DNA of 43,291 nt from Balneolaceae bacterium. Its GTDB lineage: Bacteria; Bacteroidota; Rhodothermia; Balneolales; Balneolaceae. The position numbers and the translations under genes were made by a program. The notes beneath the pieces were generated by a model. It worked only from the letters and a program-made list of their open reading frames with translations. It was not told where the DNA came from and did no database searches. This document shows, in pieces, positions 1 through 8,689 of this stretch (positions are counted from its first letter, which is position 1; every line of letters starts with the position of its first letter). The stretch lies in assembly GCA_007693395.1 (NCBI GenBank), contig REDS01000036.1, forward strand, positions 1 to 43,291, given 5' to 3'.

Positions 1-1
1 G

Positions 2-79
2 CACCGCCTTACGAACCGGGAATTCAAGGCCGAAGAGGCTTACTTCAGAGTTGGGTTTGCTGCCTTTTTGGATGGTTGA
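2..79 (+). CDS. Possible C-terminal tail of a gene entering from the left
   Basis: An open frame runs from the window edge for 25 codons and stops at TGA 77-79. Its residues (for example EEAYFRVGFAAFLDG) have an ordinary protein-like composition, so this could be the end of an upstream plus-strand gene of the polysaccharide locus. It is too short to assign. An antiparallel open frame in the same codon phase also crosses this region on the minus strand but has no ATG, so strand choice is uncertain. Positions 80-242 hold no gene I can support. Confidence 0.25.
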   Translation, partial: HRLTNREFKAEEAYFRVGFAAFLDG

Positions 80-242
80 AGTGGTTTCGGGACACCTGAA
101 ATGTTCTTTATAGACTCGCAACTCGTTGATTATCAATACTAAAAATTGTAAAGTAAAAAAGTGTGGGAGTCAGGAGAAAATATAAATTCCAGAATAGGTA
201 TTCCGATACAGAAGACAGAAGTATGTCTCCGTGGTTTTGTGA

Positions 243-899
243 TCAGGCTTTACGGTACTTTTTCAGATAAGAGATCGCTTTTTTATCCACCAGCCCAAGG
301 CAGGCAGGGATCTGTTTAAGTTCCAGAACCTGTGCCATTGCAAGCCGGTGAAATCCGTTTCCCCCAAAAATAATTTCGCCATCGTTTGCAATGTGAACAA
401 GGATGCCATCCTCCTCACGAAAATTGCCCGGGTTAATCTCCTGGCGTGTTTTAAGCCTGCCTATCTCTTTCGTTTTCTGAAAAGCCTGATCGAGCATGGT
501 ATACCTCGCTTTTATCTTTTCGAGCGGCCAGTTGCCGTACGATTTTGTTTGCATCATATAGTCAAACACGCCAATCTCTTGCCAACTCCGGCCATCCCTC
601 CAGTGTTTAAAGCAGTATTGCATGCGAAAATCCTCCATGAGGGGTATCCTCTCATTAATCTTGTTCCAGTCAACAATCACACCGCTTGCTCTGTTTCTGT
701 GAATACCGGTAACCCTATGTACTTCTTGTTTGGTAATCATGTGGGAAATCTCCATAGGGTTTACCCATATCCGCTCCATGTATTTAGGGGCGTGAATTCC
801 GTAGCGTAGTTTGTTTTTGAGGTCTTTGAAATGAACAGAACTGGTTTGATACAGTTTTTTTAACCCGTTCCTGATTCGTTTGTATGAGGATTTTATCAT
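243..899 (-). CDS. ParB/sulfiredoxin-fold-like protein of a polysaccharide locus, function unknown
   Basis: This 218-residue protein starts at ATG 899. Its last ~60 residues resemble the ParB/Srx fold: a strand (ILVHIANDGEI), then GGNGFHRLAMAQ, where ParB proteins have GERRxRA, then a helix and a strand ending in IPACLGLV. The first ~110 residues are basic and aromatic-rich (HWRDGRSWQEIG) and match nothing I recognise. There is no helix-turn-helix like that of plasmid ParB and no parA neighbour, so a partitioning role is unlikely. It is transcribed away from the ATP-grasp genes that begin at 1262. Proteins with this fold occur in glycan loci, and some relatives bind or hydrolyse nucleotides; a kinase-like or nucleotide-dependent role in glycan modification is inference only. 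The reading frame is well supported; the fold assignment is moderate and the function unknown. Confidence 0.6.
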   Translation of the reverse strand: MIKSSYKRIRNGLKKLYQTSSVHFKDLKNKLRYGIHAPKYMERIWVNPMEISHMITKQEVHRVTGIHRNRASGVIVDWNKINERIPLMEDFRMQYCFKHWRDGRSWQEIGVFDYMMQTKSYGNWPLEKIKARYTMLDQAFQKTKEIGRLKTRQEINPGNFREEDGILVHIANDGEIIFGGNGFHRLAMAQVLELKQIPACLGLVDKKAISYLKKYRKA

Positions 900-1261
900 G
901 TAATCGCGTTCTACATTTGTTCAAAAAATAAGATACAAAGTGTTATCAGTAATACATCAACGATTTAAGAATAACTACTACGAGATTTTTCAGCTCACAT
1001 GGAATAGAATAACCCCGGCAAGTCCCCCTGAAACCATTATTCAGGGGACTCTTTTCTGAACTCGGAAAAAAAGGCTCCAAATGAGCAGAAACGCTATATT
1101 TATTCGACATCTGAAACGTTTAGGTCACTATTTTTATCCATCAATAATACATCTGACTATTTTTTATAAATTGCACTACATTATCATCTTTGGAAAAGCT
1201 TTACATAACACATTATAGCTTGTAAGAAATATGGAAGAGTGCACTGAGATATCTTCAGCCA
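900..1261. other. 362-bp AT-rich divergent intergenic region
   Basis: This gap separates two divergent genes (minus gene starting at 899, plus gene starting at 1262), so promoters for both should lie here. I found no exact TAnnTTTG box. It contains one strong hairpin (1021-1050), listed separately. No open frame here looks coding. In the frame of the 1262 gene only 12 further upstream codons are open, after TAA 1223-1225, with no ATG among them. Confidence 0.6.
1021..1057 (+). terminator. Orphan terminator-like hairpin
   Basis: AGTCCCCCTGAA (1021-1032) pairs with TTCAGGGGACT (1040-1050) around the loop ACCATTA, with one bulged C, and is followed by CTTTTCT. The shape suits a plus-strand intrinsic terminator, but no plus-strand gene ends upstream within the window, so it may be a leftover of a lost gene or a leader structure. 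Confidence 0.45.
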
Positions 1262-2359
1262 ATGTTGCCTGAAGTGGTTCAAAACAGGTTGCGAAATATT
1301 CGTACAGAGCGGGAATTGAACAAAGCCAAATCGAAGTTTAACGATTCGGTTTATCTGAAAAAAAGAAGCAGTGGCTTTGGAAAAGCTGTAGAGGAGTATT
1401 GGTTGCATCATTTAGGTGTAAGGATAAACCCTGCCTGGCACCATATCTATGCAAACTTTACAGGCTTTGAAGACGTAAAATATGTATCTATAGAACCATG
1501 GTTTGATGTTATTCATGATGAACTTAACCAACCCATTTTTTACTATCCAACATTTGGTGATAAAAACTTTACCGATATTATTTTTGACAGATCCTATTTA
1601 CCAAAAACGGTATTTAAGCGAATAAGAGGAAGTTATTATGACGAAGAAAATCGCCCAATATCAGAAAAAGACGCTTTTAACAGATATTCCGCTGATGATG
1701 AAGATAAAGTGGCAAAGCCGAGTATGTCGAGTCAGGGAGATCGGGTGTTTTTGGTAAAAAACAATGGAAAAGAACTGAATGTAAACGGGGAGGCAAAAAC
1801 TGTACAACAGTTAAGTGAACTACTCGGGGATAACTTTATCGTGCAATACAGAGTAAAACAGCATGATGAACTGGATAAAATATATCCGCACTCGCTGAAT
1901 ACCTTTCGTGTGAATACACTGCGTTTAAATGGAAAAATGGTAGATCTGATTTCTGTTATGAAGTTTGGCTCGTCTGGAAAAATAAATGACAATCATAAAG
2001 ATGCGTATTATTGCGGGGTCAACAAAAAAGGGGAATTAAGCCAAACAGCTTTTACCAGGATGTATGAGCCGGTTCTTGTACACCCCGAAACCGGGGTTTC
2101 ATTTCACTCTCTTGGAAAAATACCTGCCTATGAGCGCATCCGAACATTATGCAGTACTCTTCACAGTAAAATTCCGCATCTCGATTATGCATCCTGGGAT
2201 GTTGCAGTAAATAAAGATGGAAATCCCATTATCATTGAAGTAAATTCAAAAACCAATATTAATTTTACTCAGATGTTTTGCGAAAAGCCGTTTTTTGAAG
2301 AGTACACAGAAGAACTATTGGCGTTTGTGAAAGAGAGGCGAGAACGTAAAATCCGATGA
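1262..2359 (+). CDS. Sugar-transfer-associated ATP-grasp protein (ATPgrasp_ST type)
   Basis: This 365-residue protein is predicted to be a carboxylate-amine (or -thiol) ligase that uses ATP to modify a sugar or sugar-linked substrate in the cytoplasm. Visible ATP-grasp elements are the glycine-rich loop region VAKPSMSSQGDRVFLV (~residues 150-165), a conserved block with IYPHSLNTFRVNTLRLNGK (~208-226), and the metal-binding end SWDVAVNKDGNPIIIEVN (~311-328), with Glu and Asn as expected ligands. It is similar along its length to the interrupted minus-strand gene at 3371-4549. The stop overlaps the next ATP-grasp gene by 4 nt (ATGA), implying translational coupling. ATG 1262 has no clear Shine-Dalgarno. 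Family membership is confident. The substrate is unknown; amino-acid or peptide decoration of a glycan is the usual proposal for the family. Confidence 0.8.
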   Translation: MLPEVVQNRLRNIRTERELNKAKSKFNDSVYLKKRSSGFGKAVEEYWLHHLGVRINPAWHHIYANFTGFEDVKYVSIEPWFDVIHDELNQPIFYYPTFGDKNFTDIIFDRSYLPKTVFKRIRGSYYDEENRPISEKDAFNRYSADDEDKVAKPSMSSQGDRVFLVKNNGKELNVNGEAKTVQQLSELLGDNFIVQYRVKQHDELDKIYPHSLNTFRVNTLRLNGKMVDLISVMKFGSSGKINDNHKDAYYCGVNKKGELSQTAFTRMYEPVLVHPETGVSFHSLGKIPAYERIRTLCSTLHSKIPHLDYASWDVAVNKDGNPIIIEVNSKTNINFTQMFCEKPFFEEYTEELLAFVKERRERKIR

Positions 2360-3258
2360 ATTACAGAGATGCTATAAATTGGATAGTTTTAAACATTCTG
2401 CCAGCATACAACAGGGGTAGATTACAGCCAACGAGGGTGAATATTGCACTCGAAAAGTTGATATTCTATTCCCATTATAGCATCTGGCCCGATTTCAGAA
2501 ATCCATCCTCTTATTTTGAGCTTGTAAACCGCGAAAAGTTTTACGGTGACTATGAAAAACTTGCTCAAATATCGAATAAACTTGCCGTTCGTGATTATGT
2601 GAAAGAAAAAATTGGCGGGCACTATCTCAATTCTGTCATCGATGTTGCCGATTCCCCGGGCAGTATTGATAAAGCACGATATTTGAGTTACCCCAAGAGG
2701 TTTGTTGCCAAACCTAATATGGCTTCGAAGAGAGTTTTTATCAACGAAACGGTTGATTATGAACGTTTTCAGCGCGAAACAGCCGGGTTTATGGAAGAGT
2801 TTGGAAACAGAAATAATGAGTTCCACTACAAGCATATCCCCAAAAAACTGATTATTGAAGAGTGGATACAGCCATCAAATGGTGAACTAATTGAACTGAA
2901 ATGCCTCCATTTTAATGGCAGGCTTGAATTGATTGCACGAGCTGTAAATGTATATGAGAATGAAAAATCCGGGGCTTCAAGCCTTCGATTTTACGACAGA
3001 AACTGGAAAGAGCCTCGGATTCAAATCAGAGAGCATCTTGCCGGCCCGACGCCAAAACCTGCTCAACTCGAAGAGTTAATTGATCGTTCAGAAACACTTG
3101 CAAGGGGCTGGCCCTTTATGAGGGTTGACTGGTACCTGGCAGACAACAAACTGATTTTTGGAGAGATGACACCTACACCTAAAGGTGGAAGATCTTTCAA
3201 TTTAAATCTTGAGGATCACAGGTTTATGTATGAAAACTATTATAAAAATCAGAAATAA
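2356..3258 (+). CDS. TupA-like ATP-grasp ligase
   Basis: This 300-residue protein belongs to the TupA-like ATP-grasp family, named after a teichuronopeptide biosynthesis protein of alkaliphilic Bacillus. Family hallmarks in order: KLAVRDYVKEKIG (~75), the ATP-binding strand FVAKPNMASKRVFI (~116-129), LIIEEWI (~166), the basic RFYDRNWK block (~212), and the C-terminal metal-binding stretch PFMRVDWYLADNKLIFGEMT (~254-273). Length is typical. Start ATG 2356 overlaps the stop of the preceding ATP-grasp gene, so the two are probably one operon and may act in sequence or as partners. By analogy it would attach an amino acid or oligopeptide to a uronic-acid-containing polysaccharide. That specific reaction is inference; the family call is strong. 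Confidence 0.85.
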   Translation: MNYRDAINWIVLNILPAYNRGRLQPTRVNIALEKLIFYSHYSIWPDFRNPSSYFELVNREKFYGDYEKLAQISNKLAVRDYVKEKIGGHYLNSVIDVADSPGSIDKARYLSYPKRFVAKPNMASKRVFINETVDYERFQRETAGFMEEFGNRNNEFHYKHIPKKLIIEEWIQPSNGELIELKCLHFNGRLELIARAVNVYENEKSGASSLRFYDRNWKEPRIQIREHLAGPTPKPAQLEELIDRSETLARGWPFMRVDWYLADNKLIFGEMTPTPKGGRSFNLNLEDHRFMYENYYKNQK

Positions 3259-3370
3259 ACTGTTTTGGGGCTGTGCAAGCATGGTATAAATACCAATTCT
3301 TCACTTTGAAGGTTGCCAAAAAACAGGGCTCTAATACTCCGGTTAAAATGAAAAGAGGTTTTTAAGCGGG

Positions 3371-4549
3371 TTATTTTTGAGAAAGTTTATCAATAAGTTC
3401 GTTTGTATATTCGCCAAATAACGGGCCAAAGATGGCCTGTTGATACATAATTCCCTGTGCCCGTAAGTTTAGTTCAATCAGTACAGGCTCTTTATCCGGG
3501 CATACAGCCATATCCCAGGAAATCATTTCAAAATATGGGATGTTTGCATGAGCCTCTGTTATGCATCCGGTTATTTTTTGAAATCCCGGAATAGCTTTTC
3601 CATCAAAAACTACGTCTGAGTGTGGGTGGGCTTTATGCCTTTTAAAACGATTATCATAAGCGTAGCTGTATAGCCGCCCATTCTTATTTATTCCACAACA
3701 CAAACCACCAAACGCCATTTTGTCAAGATAGTGGCCGCTGTTACCAATTTTCAGCATGGCATTCAGTACGACCACTTTGCCATCTATTCGTAGTGTAATT
3801 ATGCGGATTGTATTCAGGGAATGCGGATAGATATCAGCGATATCACGATGCTGAGATACGATTTCCTGAATGATGAAACCTTTCGGTGCAATAATTTTAA
3901 GCTCGTTTAGCGTAACGGCACGGGAATCATCAATCAATAAATCCCCTTGCCGATTAGTAAGTTTAAAAATATTTCGGCCCTGGCCGCTATCGATTGAAGG
4001 TTTAAACAGACAAGGATCATTTTTTTCTAAAAGTATCTTTGATGCAGCTTCTTGTGAAACAGAAGCATAATTTTGATCAAAAAAAGAACCGTTCATAAAC
4101 CTGAGGATTGTGCCGGGCTGTTTAATATCAGGGAACAGGCGGTTATATCCGTTTTTATCGGAATAAGAAGTTGTGTGAGCAGTTTGGTTTAAACGTGGCT
4201 CAATCCGGGTATAGAAAAGATCTTCAGAGATATAGGCGGGGCTATATACTTTATTGAGTGTTATAAAAAATCGATGCCACAACAGGTCTGGTTTAAGGCT
4301 GAATGTAGAATAGAGCGTGTAAGCTTGTTTGGTTATACTTGCAGGCAGAACCGTTAACTCTTAAATTATACTGCGATTTATTGTCTGTCTAATTTTTTTA
4401 TGCGATCGGATAATTGTTTTTATAGTTGCGGTATTCTCATTAAATCTGCCAAACAAACGGGGAACCATATTTAATAAGAGTTTTAGGGATCCCGCAAAAC
4501 CTAAACTGGTAATAAGATAGGTTGCATTTTTAAATTTACTCATAGACAT
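3371..4549 (-). pseudogene. ATPgrasp_ST gene interrupted by one in-frame stop codon
   Basis: Two open stretches in the same frame form one gene split by a single TAA at 4363-4361. The 5' part (4549-4361, 62 codons) starts at ATG. The 3' part runs to 3371. Codons right after the stop encode ITKQAYTLYSTFSLKPDLLW, which aligns with the N-terminal region of the intact paralog at 1262-2359 (GKAVEEYWLHHLGVRINPAW), so the 3' part does not begin at TTG 4282, although that codon opens its longest separate frame. The ATP-grasp core survives: LFKPSIDSGQGRNIF, IYPHSLNTIRIITLRIDGK and the metal end SWDMAVCPDKEPVLIELN. Either this is a recent pseudogene, or translation restarts at CTG or TTG, or it is a sequencing error. 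With the stop repaired the product would be ~392 residues, against 365 in the paralog. Confidence 0.7.
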
Positions 4550-4712
4550 GTTTAAAAAAGCATTAACGGAAGTCGGGTAGAAATTTCGGTACCTTTATCC
4601 GTAGAAGCGAACTGAGGAGATTAAGGTAGCAAACATAACTCAGTTCACATAACTTCACAGATTTTTAAACCATCTTCAGTTTCAAATATGTTGATAACTG
4701 AGACCAATAGAT

Positions 4713-5703
4713 ATGGATAAGATCCCAGCACCAAAACTTAGTGTTATTGTTCCTGTGTATAATGTGGAGCACTATTTAAGAGATGCATTAATGTCTCTCC
4801 TGAACCAAACATTTTCAGGTTTTGAGCTCATTGCAATCAATGATGGGTCAACAGATGGGTCAGGAGAAATACTCAGGGAAATGGCTCACTCCGATAGCAG
4901 AATACATTTTATTCAGCAGGAGAACAGAGGCCTTGCAGCCACGCGTAATCGTGGGCTTGCTGAAAGCAGGGGTAAATATATCTATTTTTTCGACAGTGAT
5001 GATCTCCTTGAAGTGAACGCATTTAAGAAAATGATTTCTTATGCCGAAAACAGATCTGTTGATGTGCTGAACATAGGCTCAGAAGCAATTGATGATAAAG
5101 GAAAAGCTACAGACATCGTTAAGCCTATGCAGTTTGACCAGCCCCATCCTGTAAACGGCGAAGAGTTATTTGTTCGGTTGTACATGTCGGGTAATTACCC
5201 GGCAAATGTTCAGAAATATCTGTATCGAAAAGATTTTCTTACTGATCACCGGCTAAATTTTGATGAGGGATTTATTCATGAGGATGAGGCTTTTTCTCTT
5301 AAAACGCTCTGTTTAGCTAAAAATGCGGGAGCTTTACCGGATCGGTTTTTTGAAGAAAAGATTTCGTTCAGATTCGCTGATGTCATCAAATAGAAGTGAA
5401 AAAAATGTTGAAGGATGGGCAAAAGCGGTAGATAACCTTATTCAGTTTAGAGGAGAACATAACCTTCATCCGGCCACAAAAAATCTATTGGATAAGAGAG
5501 TGTTTCTGTTATCAAAAAATATTATAAACCTTTATCATCAGATTAATGACAAAAAGAAACCATTACCGCCATTGAGTAATTTTTTCCCGGCTAAAATGCT
5601 ATTTTCAAAAAACACTATGTTAGCTCTCAAAATCTGCAGTTACCGAATTTTAGTTTCTGCAAAAAGAATGCAACATAACATTTCAGATTTAAATCGTGAC
5701 TGA
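4713..5703 (+). pseudogene. GT2 glycosyltransferase with a frameshift at a T6 tract
   Basis: The first frame (ATG 4713 to TAG 5391-5393) encodes a GT-A family 2 domain: VIVPVYNVEHYLRDAL, the nucleotide-binding AINDGSTDGSGEIL, and the DxD-like FDSDD (~residue 95). Near 5350 the similarity moves into the +1 frame, which runs to TGA 5703. Removing one T from the run of six at 5346-5351 gives FLKKRFRSDSLM, which aligns position by position with YYQHRKRPNSIM in the intact paralog at 14304-15275, followed by NVEGWAKAV against NIKGWTKAV. The repaired product would be 329 residues against 323 in the paralog. Possible explanations are decay, slipped-strand phase variation, or a homopolymer sequencing error. 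As written the product keeps the catalytic domain but loses the C-terminal third. Confidence 0.8.
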
Positions 5704-5725
5704 GCGGGCTTAGATTATTTAGATT

Positions 5726-6907
5726 ATGAAGACAACAAAACCAGCTATTGTACTACCTGTATATAACAGGCCCGAGCTATTAAGCCTTCTTCTTGCTTCA
5801 ATTAATAGAGCGATTTATCCCGATACTGATATTGAATTGATCCTTTCAATTGAGGCAGGCGCTCCGGATTCGATTATGAATATTGCAGAATCGTTTGCAT
5901 TTAAATATGGCCCAAAAACGATTGTACAGAGAGAAGAACGTCTTGGAGTAAAAGCGCATATTATGGCATGTGCAGATCTTTCAGAACGTTTCGGGAGTGT
6001 AATCATTCTTGAAGATGATCTGATTGTTTCACCAGATTACTACTTGTTTGCTTCAGAAGCGCTTAATGCATATCAGAATGATGATCGGGTAGCAGGTATA
6101 GCCTTGTATGCTCAGCGTTTTAATGAAACTGCCCAGCTTCCGTTTGAGCCAATGCCCGGCGACTATTCAGTGTGGTTTATGCAGCTTGGCTGTTCCTGGG
6201 GGCAGGCATGGACAGCCGCACAATGGACCCGATTCAGAAAATGGCTGGATGTATCAAAGGAAATAAGTGATCGTAAACTTCCGCCAAATATGCGAGAGTG
6301 GGATGATGAGTCATGGAAAAAACGATTTAATCTCTACATGCTTGAGACTCGCACATACTTCGCTTATCCATATCGAAGTTTTACTACAACCCATTCAGAA
6401 TTTGGCGGGCAACACATGAGTAAATCTGATAGACGATTTCAGGTGCCTTTGGGGTATTTTTCGAGTGAGAAACCCAGCTTTAACTTTCCCAGATTTAAAG
6501 ATCAGCCTGTAAGGTACGATATGTATATGGAATTCAATGCGGCTATGCTGGCTCTGAAACTTGAATTTAAGTATCACGAATTATGTGTTGATCTATACGG
6601 AACAAAACCGGATGAAGAGCTTAAACAACACAACTATGTGCTCACACCAAGAAAGGGACCTGATCCGTTAAGCAAATTTTCGGTAAACTTAAAACCTCTT
6701 GAACTGAATATTCTGATTCCCTCAAAAATTAAACAGCAGCCGATTGTTTATCTCTACTCGAGAGATCAGATAAGTTCCCTTAAGCAGTTGTCGCATAGTC
6801 AGTATGCGGAACTGGCATCATACTTTTCGTACTTTAAACCGGAGAGCAGAAAATTTGTAAAAGGTTTTCTGCCGAACCTATACAGGAAGATATTAAACCT
6901 CAAATAG
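5726..6907 (+). CDS. GNT-I-like / GT2-superfamily glycosyltransferase
   Basis: This 393-residue cytoplasmic protein begins with AIVLPVYNRPELLSLLLASI, a GT-A nucleotide-sugar binding start. It carries an EDD motif (IILEDDLIVSPDYYLF, ~residues 92-107) where GT2 enzymes have DxD. The pattern EDDL followed by SPDYY and later GCSWGQAWTAAQW resembles the GNT-I (GT13-like) branch rather than the classical EpsJ type. The C-terminal ~130 residues are lineage-specific. ATG 5726 lies 22 bp after the end of the frameshifted GT2, so both were probably co-transcribed. Donor and acceptor cannot be read from sequence. Glycosyltransferase activity is well supported; the GT13-like subtype is tentative. Confidence 0.75.
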   Translation: MKTTKPAIVLPVYNRPELLSLLLASINRAIYPDTDIELILSIEAGAPDSIMNIAESFAFKYGPKTIVQREERLGVKAHIMACADLSERFGSVIILEDDLIVSPDYYLFASEALNAYQNDDRVAGIALYAQRFNETAQLPFEPMPGDYSVWFMQLGCSWGQAWTAAQWTRFRKWLDVSKEISDRKLPPNMREWDDESWKKRFNLYMLETRTYFAYPYRSFTTTHSEFGGQHMSKSDRRFQVPLGYFSSEKPSFNFPRFKDQPVRYDMYMEFNAAMLALKLEFKYHELCVDLYGTKPDEELKQHNYVLTPRKGPDPLSKFSVNLKPLELNILIPSKIKQQPIVYLYSRDQISSLKQLSHSQYAELASYFSYFKPESRKFVKGFLPNLYRKILNLK

Positions 6908-7009
6908 TTGAAATTTATCACACTTATCATGGTTTGATGAATTACTAATTCGTAGATTATATCTGTCGAACTGACTGGCAAAATCATCTTTTTTTAACTA
7001 TCAATCTCT

Positions 7010-8689
7010 ATGAGATTTACTCTTTTTGTCTTTTCATTACTATTTGTTGTTGATAGCGTATTTGCTCAATCATCTTTCTCTAATTCGGATGAATATTATT
7101 TCAGAGTGTTGCAGATCAGCGGAATTACTGATGATATTTCAAGTTTTCAGTTACGGCCCTACAATCCTCCCCAACAGATTGACAATGATCATCCCTGGAG
7201 TCACGTATTTGGGAATCAACCGGATGATTTACAAATAGGTGGACGATATGGTGCCTTTCAACTCTATGAACCTATTCTTTTTCAATCTTTCAACACAGCA
7301 CTTCCCAGAGGCAATAATGACGGTGCCATCTGGCAAGGGAAGGGATATAATTCAGCTCTTTCTTTAGGTTTCGAAGCTTCAATCGGTCCGCTTTATCTTC
7401 AGTTCAGACCAATGGTTGGATTTACCCAAAACCGTGCATTTGATCTTGGTCCATACCAACCACCTATGATCAGGGGAGCAGATGGTAACAGAGAAGCCAG
7501 TATTTACGCTTATCGGGATTTTCGCGGTAGCATTGATTTTGTACAGCGATATGGAGATGATACGTTTAGTTGGTTTGATTTAGGGGAGAGCTCATTGGAA
7601 CTACGGTATGCCGGTTTAAAAATAGCGGCATCGAATAAACAAATTTGGACAGGGCCTGGCACTCATACCTCACTGCAGTTTGGTTACAGTGCGCCTGGAT
7701 TCAGGCACATATATCTTGGCAGTTATAAACCGTTGAAGACGTTTGCCGGCTCTTTTGAATTTGCCTATATATTTGGAGGTATGAGAAAGTCTGATTATTT
7801 CGATGGCAGAACGGAATCAAGACTACAATCCGTTAATTCACTAATAATTATTTATTCTCCATGGTTTTCGGATAACTTCCATATTGGTGGTGTTCGAACT
7901 TACTTTCATCCGTTTCCTAAATCAATGGGTCAATTTCGGGAACAAGCTGGAAAGTTGTTTGATCCCGGCCTGAGGAGTAATTTATCTGACGGTGATGATT
8001 TTGCTGCAACCTGGGACCCTGACAATCAGGTTGGTAGTATTTTTCTTCGATATTTTATACCACAATACGGTGTTGAGTTCTACACGGAATATGGAAGAAA
8101 TGATCATAATGCAGACTGGAGGGATTTCAGGGCTCATCCAAACCATCAACGAGCTTATACACTTGGGATGCTGAAAACTATGAATTTATCAAAAGACAGA
8201 TTATTGGCAATTAACCTTGAGATTACTCAACAGGAAACTAACAGAACATCCTTAACAAGAGGTGGCCAACACCTTGGTGGATGGTATACTCATGGCGCCC
8301 AGGTGCAAGGATTTACGAATAGAGGGCAAATTCTGGGCACAGGTTACGGGCCCGGTATGAACATGCAAATGTTACAGACTGATATATATGACAAACGGGG
8401 AAGCTTGTCGTTAAGAGCGGCCCGGATAACTTATCATAATTCCAGAGTTGATCAATTCTTTGAAAATATTAGAGCTGCTAACGGGCATTCTTTTGCGCCA
8501 TGGGAAGTGCGAAACATCGAACTATTAATTGGAACTTCCATTACTGCCTTTTTAAATCATGGCATTGAAGTTTCAGCAACGATTGATCAAAGTTACATAT
8601 TGAATCATCATAACCTTAACGGAAACGATATACTAAATACTCGTTTTGAATTGATTATTAGAAAACAAATGTCGGGATGGTTAAGATAG
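7010..8689 (+). CDS. Wzi-family capsule assembly outer-membrane protein (first of two)
   Basis: This 559-residue protein has a clear signal peptide (hydrophobic residues 4-15, likely cleavage VFA/QSS near 19/20) and belongs to the capsule-assembly Wzi family, an outer-membrane beta-barrel that helps attach capsule to the cell surface. Diagnostic features are NNDGAIWQGKGYN (~103-115), the central IWTGPGTHTSLQFGYSAPGF (~221-240), and many alternating aromatic strands ending in the barrel-like FELIIRKQMSGW. It is similar throughout to the next gene, whose start lies inside this gene (8677), so the two are translationally coupled. Placement among glycosyltransferases supports a role in anchoring or organising the glycan made by this locus. 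Lectin-like binding is known for E. coli Wzi; the ligand here is unknown. Confidence 0.85.
   Translation: MRFTLFVFSLLFVVDSVFAQSSFSNSDEYYFRVLQISGITDDISSFQLRPYNPPQQIDNDHPWSHVFGNQPDDLQIGGRYGAFQLYEPILFQSFNTALPRGNNDGAIWQGKGYNSALSLGFEASIGPLYLQFRPMVGFTQNRAFDLGPYQPPMIRGADGNREASIYAYRDFRGSIDFVQRYGDDTFSWFDLGESSLELRYAGLKIAASNKQIWTGPGTHTSLQFGYSAPGFRHIYLGSYKPLKTFAGSFEFAYIFGGMRKSDYFDGRTESRLQSVNSLIIIYSPWFSDNFHIGGVRTYFHPFPKSMGQFREQAGKLFDPGLRSNLSDGDDFAATWDPDNQVGSIFLRYFIPQYGVEFYTEYGRNDHNADWRDFRAHPNHQRAYTLGMLKTMNLSKDRLLAINLEITQQETNRTSLTRGGQHLGGWYTHGAQVQGFTNRGQILGTGYGPGMNMQMLQTDIYDKRGSLSLRAARITYHNSRVDQFFENIRAANGHSFAPWEVRNIELLIGTSITAFLNHGIEVSATIDQSYILNHHNLNGNDILNTRFELIIRKQMSGWLR

Noticed and set aside
1-163. Minus-strand open frame leaving the left edge
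   Set aside because: About 54 codons are open, but there is no ATG and it lies in the same codon phase as a plus-strand frame; cannot be told from chance.
348-809. 153-residue plus-strand open frame
   Set aside because: It lies opposite the better-supported ParB-like gene at 243-899 and shows no conserved features.
3286-3301. TGGTATAAATACCA inverted repeat in the convergent gap after the TupA gene
   Set aside because: Only 6-bp arms with a 2-nt loop and no T-run; too weak to call a terminator.
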